Origin: DATIVK01 sp035465955
Lineage (GTDB): Bacteria; Myxococcota; Myxococcia; Myxococcales; Anaeromyxobacteraceae
Direction: 5' to 3'
Assembly: GCA_035465955.1 (NCBI GenBank)
Contig: DATIVK010000266.1
Span: forward strand, 1 to 23,908
DNA: 23,908 nt
The notes beneath the pieces are model-generated. The model made no database searches and was not told where the DNA came from. It saw only the letters and a list, made by a program, of their open reading frames with translations. The position numbers and the translations under genes were made by a program. Of this stretch, positions 7,462 to 14,546 are shown one piece after another; position 1 is the first letter of the stretch; every line of letters begins with the position of its first letter.

Positions 7462-8289
7462 TCAGCGTCCGGCCGGCTCCGGGAGGGTCGCGAGGAGCGC
7501 GACGAGCGCGAGGGCGGCGCGCCGGCGGCCTGCCTCGTTCAGGTGGCCGCCGTCGTCGGTCCACGCCTCGGAGAGGACGGGGATCCGCCTGCCACCCGAA
7601 TCGTACGTGACCGTGCGCCCATCGGGGCCCGTCGACTCGAGCGCGGCGAGGTCGAACACCGGCTCCTTGCCGGCGTACTCCGCGCGCAGGAGCGCGTTGT
7701 ATTCGTCGCGGCGGGCGTTCTCCTCGACCCCGTACGGGCTCCTGCCCAGGAGCCGCTTCAGCAGCGCCTTCGGGCCCGCCTGCACGGTGGTGAGCGGGAC
7801 GGTGACGTGGACGAAGGTGGTGCGCGGGCTCAGGCGCCGCAGTTCGGCGAGCGTCGCGCGGTAGCGCGAGAAGAGCGCGCCGGCGTCGGTCGCGCCGTCG
7901 AAGTCCGCCCAGCAGAGCTTGAGGATCGCCACGTCGGCCCCCTGGGCCGGCCCGCCGCGGAACATCCGGGCGAAGGCCTCGAGCTTCTGCTCGGGCCTCC
8001 CGTTGGCGGCCACGAAGGCGTGCTGGAGCGATCCCTCCGCGGGCCGATCGCCCTCCGCAACCTGCACGATCCGCAGCGGCGCGCCCGCGCCCACCGCGAG
8101 CGTCCGGAGCCCCTCGAGCACGCCCATCCCAACCGACTGGTGGCCGAAGAAGACGCGGCGCCGGGAGAGCGCGGTCAGCTGCTCGCGGAGCCTCGCCTCG
8201 TCCGCGCCCCCCGCCTGCGGCTGCCCGCCGAGGGCGGCGGCGGCCACCAGCCCGATCGTCGCGCGTGCCAACGCATCCGTCCCCTGCAT
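7462..8289 (-). CDS. Exported SGNH-hydrolase-like protein 2
   Basis: A 275-residue protein starting MQGTDALARATIGLVAAAALGG, with a weak but plausible signal peptide. The core has 'RVFFGHQSVGMG' (45-56, Ser52 as candidate nucleophile), 'DVAILKLCWADF' (119-130), 'FVHVTVPLTTVQ' (159-170) and 'DDGGHLNEAG' (245-254), whose Asp246-x-x-His249 matches block V of SGNH hydrolases. The motif order is typical of the family, though His-Gln-Ser replaces Gly-Asp-Ser. GGGGGGA precedes the ATG. It lies 90 bases upstream of the other SGNH-like gene and 59 bases downstream of the acyl ligase gene, so the three probably form one transcript. It may remove or transfer acyl groups on an exported glycan; this is inference. 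Confidence 0.78.
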   Translation of the reverse strand: MQGTDALARATIGLVAAAALGGQPQAGGADEARLREQLTALSRRRVFFGHQSVGMGVLEGLRTLAVGAGAPLRIVQVAEGDRPAEGSLQHAFVAANGRPEQKLEAFARMFRGGPAQGADVAILKLCWADFDGATDAGALFSRYRATLAELRRLSPRTTFVHVTVPLTTVQAGPKALLKRLLGRSPYGVEENARRDEYNALLRAEYAGKEPVFDLAALESTGPDGRTVTYDSGGRRIPVLSEAWTDDGGHLNEAGRRRAALALVALLATLPEPAGR

Positions 8290-8348
8290 CGCGTCCCCCC
8301 GCCGTGTCCTCGCCGCGCCGCGCGACGACGAGCGCGCGGCCGGTCGGT

Positions 8349-9935
8349 CTACCCCGCGCCTCCGTCCGCCAGCAGCGCCCGGCGCTGCAGCTTCCCGGCG
8401 GAGTTCCTCGGGAGCGTCTCCAGCCGGGTGAACCGGACCGGCACCTCCCAGGCTGGCAGGCTCGCCCTGCAGTGGTGCCGGAGCGCCTCGTCGTCGGGCG
8501 CCGGGCCGGGCTTCAGGACGACGAAGGCGACCGGGACCTCCCCCATGAGGTCGTGCGGGGCGCCGACCACCGCCGCCTCGGCCACGGCCGGGTGGCGCGC
8601 GAGGACGTGCTCGATCCCCACGGGGCTGACCCGGTGGCCGCCGACCTTCAGGATCTCCTTGGCGCGCCCCTGATGGAAGAGGAAGCCGTCCGCGTCGCGG
8701 CGGGCGAGATCCCCGGTCCAGAGCCAGCCGTCGTGGAGGATCTCGGCGGTCGCTTCGGGCTCGTCGAGGTAGCCTTGGGTGACGTTGGCGCCGCGGGCGA
8801 CGAGGTGGCCGGTCTCCCCCGCCGGCAGCGCCCGTCCGGCCTCGTCCACGACCTGGAGCTCGACGCCGGGGATGGGGACGCCGATGGACCCCCGCTTCTC
8901 CTCGGCGCGCCCGGGCGGCAGGTAGGAGAGGCGCGCGGTGGCCTCGGTCTGCCCGTACATCACGAAGAGCTGGGCCGGGTGGAAGGAGCGCCGGACCCAG
9001 TCGATGGTGTCGGGCGCCATCGCGCCGCCCGCCTGCGTCAGGTACCGCAGCCGCGGGAACGCGAGCGTCGGGAGATCGACCTGTCGCCGGATGAGCTCGT
9101 ACGTGAGCGGCACGCCGGCGAACCCGGTGCACCCCTCCGCCGCCAGCGCCTCGAGGACGACGCGCGGGAAGGCGAACCGGTTGTCGAGGTAGACGGAGCC
9201 GCCCGCGAAGAGGTGGGTCTGCAGGACGCTCCGGCCATAGCAGTAGTGCAGCGGCAGCACGAGGAGCGCGCGGTCGTCGGCGCCGAGCGCCAGGTACTCG
9301 ACGATCGAGCGCGTGTTCGCGAGGACGTTGCCGAAGGTCTGGACCACGCCCCGCGGCACCCCCGTGCTGCCCGACGTGAAGAGGACGAGCGCCGGGTCGG
9401 AGGAATCGAGGGTGGGGGAGGGGGCGGGCGGCGCGGGGCGCGCGCCGGCCTGGACCCGTCCGTCCTCGAGGAGGACCGCGGCCTGCTCGCGCGGCGCGTC
9501 GCCGGCGGAGGCCGGGCGGCGCGGCGCCGCCTCCACGGTCCAGGTCCGCTCGAAGGGGCGCTCCGCCGCGACGCGCTGCCAGGTGCGGGCGTCGCGCGCC
9601 CAGACGACGGCGTGGCGCGCGGACGCACGGGCGGCGACCCGCGAGAGCACCTCGGCGCTCCACTCGCGGCTCACCTCGACCGACGTCGCGCCGGCCGCGT
9701 TGATCGCCAGCCCGGCCACGACGGTCGCCGGGAGGTTCGGGAGCGCGACGAGGACCCGGTCTCCCCGGCCGATCCCCTCGGCGGCGAGGTGGCCTGCGAA
9801 GGCGCGGACGCGAGCGGCCAGCTCACCGTAGGAGAGGCGGAGGGCGGGCGTGGCGAGGGCGGGCGCGTCGGGACGGCGCGCGGCGTGCTCGAAGAGCCAT
9901 TCGTGCAGGAATGCCGAGTCCACCGGTGCCCCCAT
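8349..9935 (-). CDS. AMP-forming acyl-CoA/acyl-ACP ligase, exosortase/EPS-type
   Basis: A 528-residue member of the adenylate-forming (ANL) superfamily with all core motifs: the phosphate loop 'LFTSGSTGVPRG' (185-196), 'MYGQTEAT' (326-333), 'WLWTGDLARR' (404-413), the hinge 'GRAKEILKVGGHRV' (423-436) and the catalytic Lys515 in 'PRNSAGKLQRRAL'. It would activate a carboxylic acid as its adenylate and load it on CoA or, more likely here, on the acyl carrier protein encoded across the divergent promoter at 13091. Ligases of this type paired with an asparagine-synthase-like amidotransferase are known in exosortase-associated EPS clusters. The ATG has only a distant GGTGAG; a GTG four codons in (at 9923) with GGGGGCACC before it is an alternative start. 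Confidence 0.9.
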   Translation of the reverse strand: MGAPVDSAFLHEWLFEHAARRPDAPALATPALRLSYGELAARVRAFAGHLAAEGIGRGDRVLVALPNLPATVVAGLAINAAGATSVEVSREWSAEVLSRVAARASARHAVVWARDARTWQRVAAERPFERTWTVEAAPRRPASAGDAPREQAAVLLEDGRVQAGARPAPPAPSPTLDSSDPALVLFTSGSTGVPRGVVQTFGNVLANTRSIVEYLALGADDRALLVLPLHYCYGRSVLQTHLFAGGSVYLDNRFAFPRVVLEALAAEGCTGFAGVPLTYELIRRQVDLPTLAFPRLRYLTQAGGAMAPDTIDWVRRSFHPAQLFVMYGQTEATARLSYLPPGRAEEKRGSIGVPIPGVELQVVDEAGRALPAGETGHLVARGANVTQGYLDEPEATAEILHDGWLWTGDLARRDADGFLFHQGRAKEILKVGGHRVSPVGIEHVLARHPAVAEAAVVGAPHDLMGEVPVAFVVLKPGPAPDDEALRHHCRASLPAWEVPVRFTRLETLPRNSAGKLQRRALLADGGAG

Positions 9936-10070
9936 TCGCGGCTACTCACCGAGGTGGTTCGCGCTGCCGACGTGGCTACTTTAACGTGAATGGCGCCGTC
10001 GCACCTGCCTCCCGAACGTGGGACGAGCGTGGACGAGCGGCGATTGCCAAGCTCAGGGGTCGGGGGGCCA

Positions 10071-11045
10071 ATGTTCTCGGCACAAGTCCTCGCAATCGAT
10101 CCCGCCGCGGTCGCGGCGGAGGTGGAGCAATCCATCCGTGACCAGGTGCTGGCCCGGCTGCGCCGGCGCGGGGCCGTGGTGGGCATGTCGGGGGGAATCG
10201 ACAGCTCCGTCGTGGCCACCGTCTGCACCCGGGCCCTCGGGCCCGAGCGCGTCTTCGGCCTGCTCATGCCCGAGCGGGACTCCTCGGACGACGCGCTCCG
10301 GCTGGGGCGGATGCTCGCCGAGCATCTGGGCATCGAGTACGCGGTGGAGAACATCGCCCCGGCCCTCATGGGGCTGGGGTGCTACGCGCGCCAGCTCGAG
10401 GCGATCCGCTCGTCGGTGCCCGAGTACGCGGAGAACTGGCGCTGCAAGCTGACCCTGCCCTCGCTGCTCCAGGGGGAGCGCCTCAACGTGACGATGCTCA
10501 CGGTCGCCGATCCGGAGGGGCGGGAGCGGACGACGCGCATGTCGGCGGCGGGCTACCTGCAGATGGTGGCCGCCACCAACTTCAAGCAGCGCGTCCGGAA
10601 GATGATGGAGTACTACCACGCCGATCGGCTCGGCTTCGCCGTCGCGGGGACTCCCAACCGGCTCGAGTACGATCAGGGCTTCTTCGTGAAGCAGGGCGAC
10701 GGCGCCGCGGACTTCAAGCCCATCGCGCACCTCTACAAGACGCAGGTCTACGCCCTCGCGGCGCACCTCGGCGTCCCCGAGGAGATCCGGAGCCGCCCCC
10801 CGACGACCGACACCTTCTCGCTCGCCCAGACGCAGGAGGAGTTCTACTTCGCGCTCCCCTATCCGCAGATGGATCTCTGCCTCTGGGCGGCCGACCACGG
10901 GACGCCGGCCGAGGAGGTCGCCGAGGCGCTGGCGCTCACCCCGCAGCAGGTCGAGCGGGTCTTCCGGGACATCGAGGCGAAGCGCCGGGTGAGCCGCTAC
11001 CTGCACCAGGCGCCGCTCCTCGTGGGCGACGGGGCGGGGGGATAG
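10071..11045 (+). CDS. nadE: NAD synthase-like amide ligase (NadE family, no glutaminase domain)
   Basis: A 324-residue N-type ATP pyrophosphatase. 'GMSGGIDSSVVATV' is the PP-loop (residues 39-52). 'GLLMPERDSS' and 'LAEHLGIEY' follow, and 'GTPNRLEYDQGFFVKQGDGAADFKPIAHLYKTQVYALAAHL' contains the classical NadE C-terminal signature. The nitrilase/glutaminase domain of bacterial NadE-2 is absent, so it would use ammonia or receive nitrogen from a partner. It is longer than compact NadE enzymes, with an insert at about residues 105-150. Housekeeping NAD synthesis is possible. But it abuts asnB (TAG directly followed by ATG) and sits in a carrier-protein cassette, which favours a dedicated amidation step. 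The ATG at 10071 has AGGGG/GGGGGG upstream; an in-frame ATG at 9990 adds 27 low-complexity residues and is less likely. Confidence 0.85.
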   Translation: MFSAQVLAIDPAAVAAEVEQSIRDQVLARLRRRGAVVGMSGGIDSSVVATVCTRALGPERVFGLLMPERDSSDDALRLGRMLAEHLGIEYAVENIAPALMGLGCYARQLEAIRSSVPEYAENWRCKLTLPSLLQGERLNVTMLTVADPEGRERTTRMSAAGYLQMVAATNFKQRVRKMMEYYHADRLGFAVAGTPNRLEYDQGFFVKQGDGAADFKPIAHLYKTQVYALAAHLGVPEEIRSRPPTTDTFSLAQTQEEFYFALPYPQMDLCLWAADHGTPAEEVAEALALTPQQVERVFRDIEAKRRVSRYLHQAPLLVGDGAGG

Positions 11046-13094
11046 ATGTGCGGGATCGCCGGCGCGCTGTCACTCCGGGAGGGCGTCGCGCCGCCGTCGC
11101 GGGAGGACCTCGCGGCGATGGTCGGGGCGCTGCGCCATCGCGGGCCTGACGAGCGCGGCCTCTACCGCGACGGCCGGGTCGGCCTCGCCCACGCGCGGCT
11201 CTCGATCATCGACCTCGCCGGGGGCCAGCAGCCGCTCTGCAACGAGGACGGCACGCGCTGGATCGTCTTCAACGGCGAGATCTTCAACTACGTCGAGCTG
11301 CGCGAGGAGCTGGTCGCCCGCGGCCACCACTTCCGGACGCGCAGCGACACCGAGGTGCTCCTCCACGCGTGGGAGGCCTTCGGGCCGCGCTGCTTCGAGC
11401 GGTTCAACGGGCAGTTCGCCGTCGCGCTCTGGGACGCGCGCGAGGGGACCCTGGTGCTCGCCCGCGATCGGCTCGGCGTGCGCCCGCTCCACCTCTGCGA
11501 GCACGGCGGGCGCCTCTGGTTCGCGAGCGAGGTGAAGGCGATCTTCGCCGGCGCGCCCGCCATCCCCCGCGAGCTCGATCCCGCGGGGCTCGCCGAGACC
11601 TTCACCTTCTGGACGGCCGTGGCGCCCCAGGGCGTCTTCCGCGGCGTGCGCGAGCTGGAGCCGGGCCACGTGCGCGTCGTCGGGCCCCGCGGCGCGACCG
11701 AGCGCGCCTTCTGGACGCCGCGGTACCCCGCGCGGACCGGGGGCGGCACGCCCGGATCGCTGGCCGAGGCGGTGGACCGCACGCGGGCCTCCCTCCAGGC
11801 CGCCGTGCGCCTGCGCATGCTGAGGGCGGACGTGCCGGTCGGCAGCTACCTCTCCGGCGGCCTCGACAGCTCCCTCGTGGCGGCGATGGGGCGGCGCGCG
11901 AAGGACGACCGCTTCTTCACCTTCTCGATCCGCTTCGAGGACGCGGAGTTCGACGAGACGCACTTCCAGCGCCAGGTCGCGGCGCGGATCGGGAGCGAGC
12001 ACCGCGACGTCGTGGTCCGGCGCCGCGACATCGCCGAGGCGTTCCCGGACGTCGTGCGCCACGCGGAGCGGCCGCTGCTGCGCACGGCGCCGGCGCCGCT
12101 CTTCCTGCTCTCCCGTCTCGTGCGGGACGCCGGCATCAAGGTGGTCCTCACGGGCGAGGGGGCCGACGAGATGTTCGGAGGCTACGACCTGTTCCGCGAG
12201 GCCCGGGTGAGGAGGTTCTGGGCGCGCGCGCCCGGCTCCCGGCTCCGGCCGCGGCTCCTCGAGCGGCTCTACCCGTGGCTCGCGCGCTCGCCGGTGGCGC
12301 AGCAGGCGCTCGCCCGCGAGTTCTTCGGGCGCGGGCTGGAGCGGGCGGCGGAGCCCGGCTTCGGCCACATGACCCGCTGGGGCCCGACCGCCGCGCTGTG
12401 GCGGCTCTTCTCGCCGGCGCTCCGCGGCGAGGTGGAGGGGTTCGATCCGGTGGCCCGGCTCCTCGCGACGCTCCCCGCCGAGTTCTCGCGCTGGTCTCCG
12501 CTCGCGCAGGACCAGTACCTGGAGGTCCGCACCCTGCTCTCGGGGTACCTCCTGTCGTCGCAGGGGGACCGGATGCTGATGGCCCACTCGGTCGAGGGGC
12601 GCTTCCCGTACCTCGACACGGAGCTGGTCGAGCTGGCCAACGCGCTGCCGCCCGACTTCAAGCTCCGGGGCCTGGACGAGAAGCACGTCCTGAAGCGCGT
12701 CGCCGAGGGGTGGGTGCCGGCGAGCGTGGTGCGCCGCAGCAAGCAGCCGTACCGCGCCCCCGACGCGCGCTGCTTCACCGCCCCGGACGCCCCGGCGTGG
12801 GTGGCCGACCTCATGGACGAACGGGCGGTGACGGGGGCGGGGCTCTTCGATCCGCGGGCGGTGGCGCGCCTCTGGCGGAAGTGCCGGGAGGCGCGCGAGG
12901 ACGCGCCGCCGTCGAACGCGGACAACATGGCCGTCGTCGGCGTCCTCTCCACGGGGCTGCTCCACGAGCAGCTCGTGCGGAGGGCGCCGACGCGGGAGTC
13001 CCCGGGCGACTTCCGCACGGTGGTCGATCGGCTGGCGCCGCCGGGGGCGGCGCGGGGACCGGCGGGGGCGCCGGGGGAGAGGGGGACGACATGA
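11046..13094 (+). CDS. asnB: Asparagine synthase-like glutamine amidotransferase
   Basis: A 682-residue AsnB-family protein. Cys2 (MCGIAGAL) is the glutaminase nucleophile once Met is removed, so the start is certain. Arg51 in 'AHARLSIIDL', 'VFNGEIFNY' (74-82) and 'RTRSDTEVLL' (97-106) complete the Ntn glutaminase domain. The synthetase half has the PP-loop SGGLDSS at 270-276 and 'LTGEGADEMFGGY'. The C-terminus carries 'VEGRFPYLDTELVELA' and 'LPPDFKLRGLDEKHVLK'. A Gly/Pro/Ala-rich tail of about 30 residues ends the protein. It is longer than free-asparagine AsnB and resembles the amidotransferases of exosortase/EPS clusters, which probably amidate an acid bound to a sugar or carrier. It directly follows nadE and overlaps the ACP start (ATGA). 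Confidence 0.92.
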   Translation: MCGIAGALSLREGVAPPSREDLAAMVGALRHRGPDERGLYRDGRVGLAHARLSIIDLAGGQQPLCNEDGTRWIVFNGEIFNYVELREELVARGHHFRTRSDTEVLLHAWEAFGPRCFERFNGQFAVALWDAREGTLVLARDRLGVRPLHLCEHGGRLWFASEVKAIFAGAPAIPRELDPAGLAETFTFWTAVAPQGVFRGVRELEPGHVRVVGPRGATERAFWTPRYPARTGGGTPGSLAEAVDRTRASLQAAVRLRMLRADVPVGSYLSGGLDSSLVAAMGRRAKDDRFFTFSIRFEDAEFDETHFQRQVAARIGSEHRDVVVRRRDIAEAFPDVVRHAERPLLRTAPAPLFLLSRLVRDAGIKVVLTGEGADEMFGGYDLFREARVRRFWARAPGSRLRPRLLERLYPWLARSPVAQQALAREFFGRGLERAAEPGFGHMTRWGPTAALWRLFSPALRGEVEGFDPVARLLATLPAEFSRWSPLAQDQYLEVRTLLSGYLLSSQGDRMLMAHSVEGRFPYLDTELVELANALPPDFKLRGLDEKHVLKRVAEGWVPASVVRRSKQPYRAPDARCFTAPDAPAWVADLMDERAVTGAGLFDPRAVARLWRKCREAREDAPPSNADNMAVVGVLSTGLLHEQLVRRAPTRESPGDFRTVVDRLAPPGAARGPAGAPGERGTT

Positions 13095-13351
13095 CGGTCC
13101 AGGAGCGCGTGCGGCAGTTCATCGTCGAGAACTTCTACGTGGCCGAGCCTTCCGAGCTGCACGACGCCGCCTCGCTCATCCAGGGAGGGTGGGTCGACTC
13201 CACGGGGATGCTCGAGCTGATCGCGTTCCTGGAGGAGTCGTACGGGCTCCGGATCGCCGACGCGGAGATGACCCCGGAGAACCTCGACTCGATCGACGCC
13301 ATCGCGGCCTTCGTGGCGCGCAAGGGCGTGCAGCTCTCGGCGACGGCCTGA
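13091..13351 (+). CDS. Acyl carrier protein (phosphopantetheine attachment)
   Basis: An 86-residue carrier protein: helix 1 'VQERVRQFIVENFYV', then 'LIQGGWVDSTGMLELIAFLEESYGLRI', where Ser37 after Asp36 is the expected 4'-phosphopantetheine site (D-S-T in place of D-S-L), then 'DLDS'-like 'NLDSIDAIAAFVARK'. It is the last gene of the nadE-asnB-acp cassette, and its ATG overlaps the asnB stop by 4 bases. It is the obvious acceptor for the divergent AMP ligase. A free-standing ACP with a ligase and an amidotransferase suggests an acyl or aminoacyl group is activated, modified on the carrier and moved to an exported product. It ends 7 bases from the end of the convergent barrel gene. Confidence 0.9.
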   Translation: MTVQERVRQFIVENFYVAEPSELHDAASLIQGGWVDSTGMLELIAFLEESYGLRIADAEMTPENLDSIDAIAAFVARKGVQLSATA

Positions 13352-13358
13352 GCGGGGC

Positions 13359-14516
13359 CTACAGCGGGCCCGTCCGCCACGAGGCGGCGACGACGAGCGC
13401 CGACTCGGCGAAGGACGGGACCGCGGGGCGCCGGTCGTGCTGCGCGCGCCCCACGACGCCCGCCTCCAGCGAGAGCCGCTCCCGCAGGGACCAGATCGCG
13501 CGCGCGTCGAGGCCGGCGACCCAGACGTCGCCGTCGAGCCAGGCGCCGGCCGTGGCCCCGGCCCGGACGGAGAGGCGCGGCGCGGTCCGCCAGGTGAGCT
13601 GCCACGCCGTGTCGCACACGGCCCTCACCTCTCCCGTGAAGGCGTCCAGCGCAGGGGCCAGGCGGACGCTCCCCTGCAGCCCGACGGCGTAGCCGGCGGC
13701 GTCCCGCGAGAAGCCCGCCTCCGCGGTCGGGATGACCCCCGTGCCGCCCGCGCCGTCGAAGAGGCGCCCCTCGCCGACGAGCGTGGCGCCGAGCCCGCCC
13801 CAGCCTTCGACCGCGGGCGTGAGCCTCCGGCGCCAGGAGACCGTCGCCCCGAGGAGGGTCGTCGCCTCCTCGCCCTCGGGCCCGAGGACCCAGGCGAGCC
13901 CGAGCCGCCCGCCCACCCTCACCGTGTCGCGCGGCGTCATCGCGCGCGACCACGCGCCGTCGACGCCGCCGTCCCTGCGCGTGGGGTAGAGGGCGCGGTC
14001 GGTCGGCGCCGAGGCGCGCGTGACGAACCAGGAGGCCCCGCCGGAGAGCGTGCTCCTGGCGTCGAGGGAGAGCTCGGCCCCCGCGCGCGACTGGAGCCAC
14101 TCGTAGTCGATGGGCCGGAGCGCGCCGTACTGCTCGGGGCTCGTCGCCGTCGCCCGCAGCGGGTCCGCGAGGGGATCGGTCTGCCCGCGGAAGGCGCTGG
14201 CCCCGGCGGTGACGTGCCATGGGCGGGCGTGGTGGGTCTCGAGCCCCAGCGAAAGGAGGTGATCGACGAAGGGGACGGGGGCCACCGCGACGTCGGAGGT
14301 GGCGATCCGCGGGGCGTAGGTGGTGGTGAGCCGGAGCTGGAGGGCGTCCGCGGTCGCGGTCGCCGTCGGCGTCGCCGTGGCGCCGGCGCGGCCGTGGAGC
14401 TCCTGGCCAGCGGGGACGAGGGCCGCGCCGCGCCCCTCGGCGCGGAGGCCGAGCTCGCCGGTGACGCCGGCGAGGAGCCCGAGGGCCGTCGTGAGGCTGA
14501 GCACCAGTTGGCCCAC
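13359..14516 (-). CDS. Predicted outer-membrane beta-barrel protein
   Basis: A 385-residue protein without a recognisable enzyme domain. From about residue 50 it alternates short amphipathic strands ending in aromatic or small residues with turns rich in Gly, Asp and Pro, for example 'WHVTAGASAFRGQ', 'STLSGGASWFVTRAS', 'TVRVGGRLGLAWVLG' and 'RLSVRAGATAGAW'. It ends 'SALVVAASWRTGPL'. This is the look of a bacterial outer-membrane barrel. The start is a GTG with a strong AGGGAGGGCGGA ribosome site. The N-terminus is hydrophobic ('LVLSLTTALGLLAGVTG') but lacks a basic residue, so the signal peptide is atypical. It is 30 bases downstream of the exosortase E gene and probably cotranscribed. A role in secreting or anchoring the exosortase product or a glycan is inference. 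Confidence 0.7.
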   Translation of the reverse strand: MGQLVLSLTTALGLLAGVTGELGLRAEGRGAALVPAGQELHGRAGATATPTATATADALQLRLTTTYAPRIATSDVAVAPVPFVDHLLSLGLETHHARPWHVTAGASAFRGQTDPLADPLRATATSPEQYGALRPIDYEWLQSRAGAELSLDARSTLSGGASWFVTRASAPTDRALYPTRRDGGVDGAWSRAMTPRDTVRVGGRLGLAWVLGPEGEEATTLLGATVSWRRRLTPAVEGWGGLGATLVGEGRLFDGAGGTGVIPTAEAGFSRDAAGYAVGLQGSVRLAPALDAFTGEVRAVCDTAWQLTWRTAPRLSVRAGATAGAWLDGDVWVAGLDARAIWSLRERLSLEAGVVGRAQHDRRPAVPSFAESALVVAASWRTGPL

Positions 14517-14546
14517 TCCGCCCTCCCTCCCGCGAGCGCCGCCCGC

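Noticed and set aside
9936..10070. A TTTAA pocket between the divergent ligase and nadE genes as a promoter
   Set aside because: No -35/-10 pair with 16-18 base spacing could be drawn on either strand; promoters are expected here but cannot be placed.
11070..12965. A 631-codon frame antisense to asnB
   Set aside because: The plus-strand gene has all AsnB catalytic motifs; the antisense product is low-complexity.
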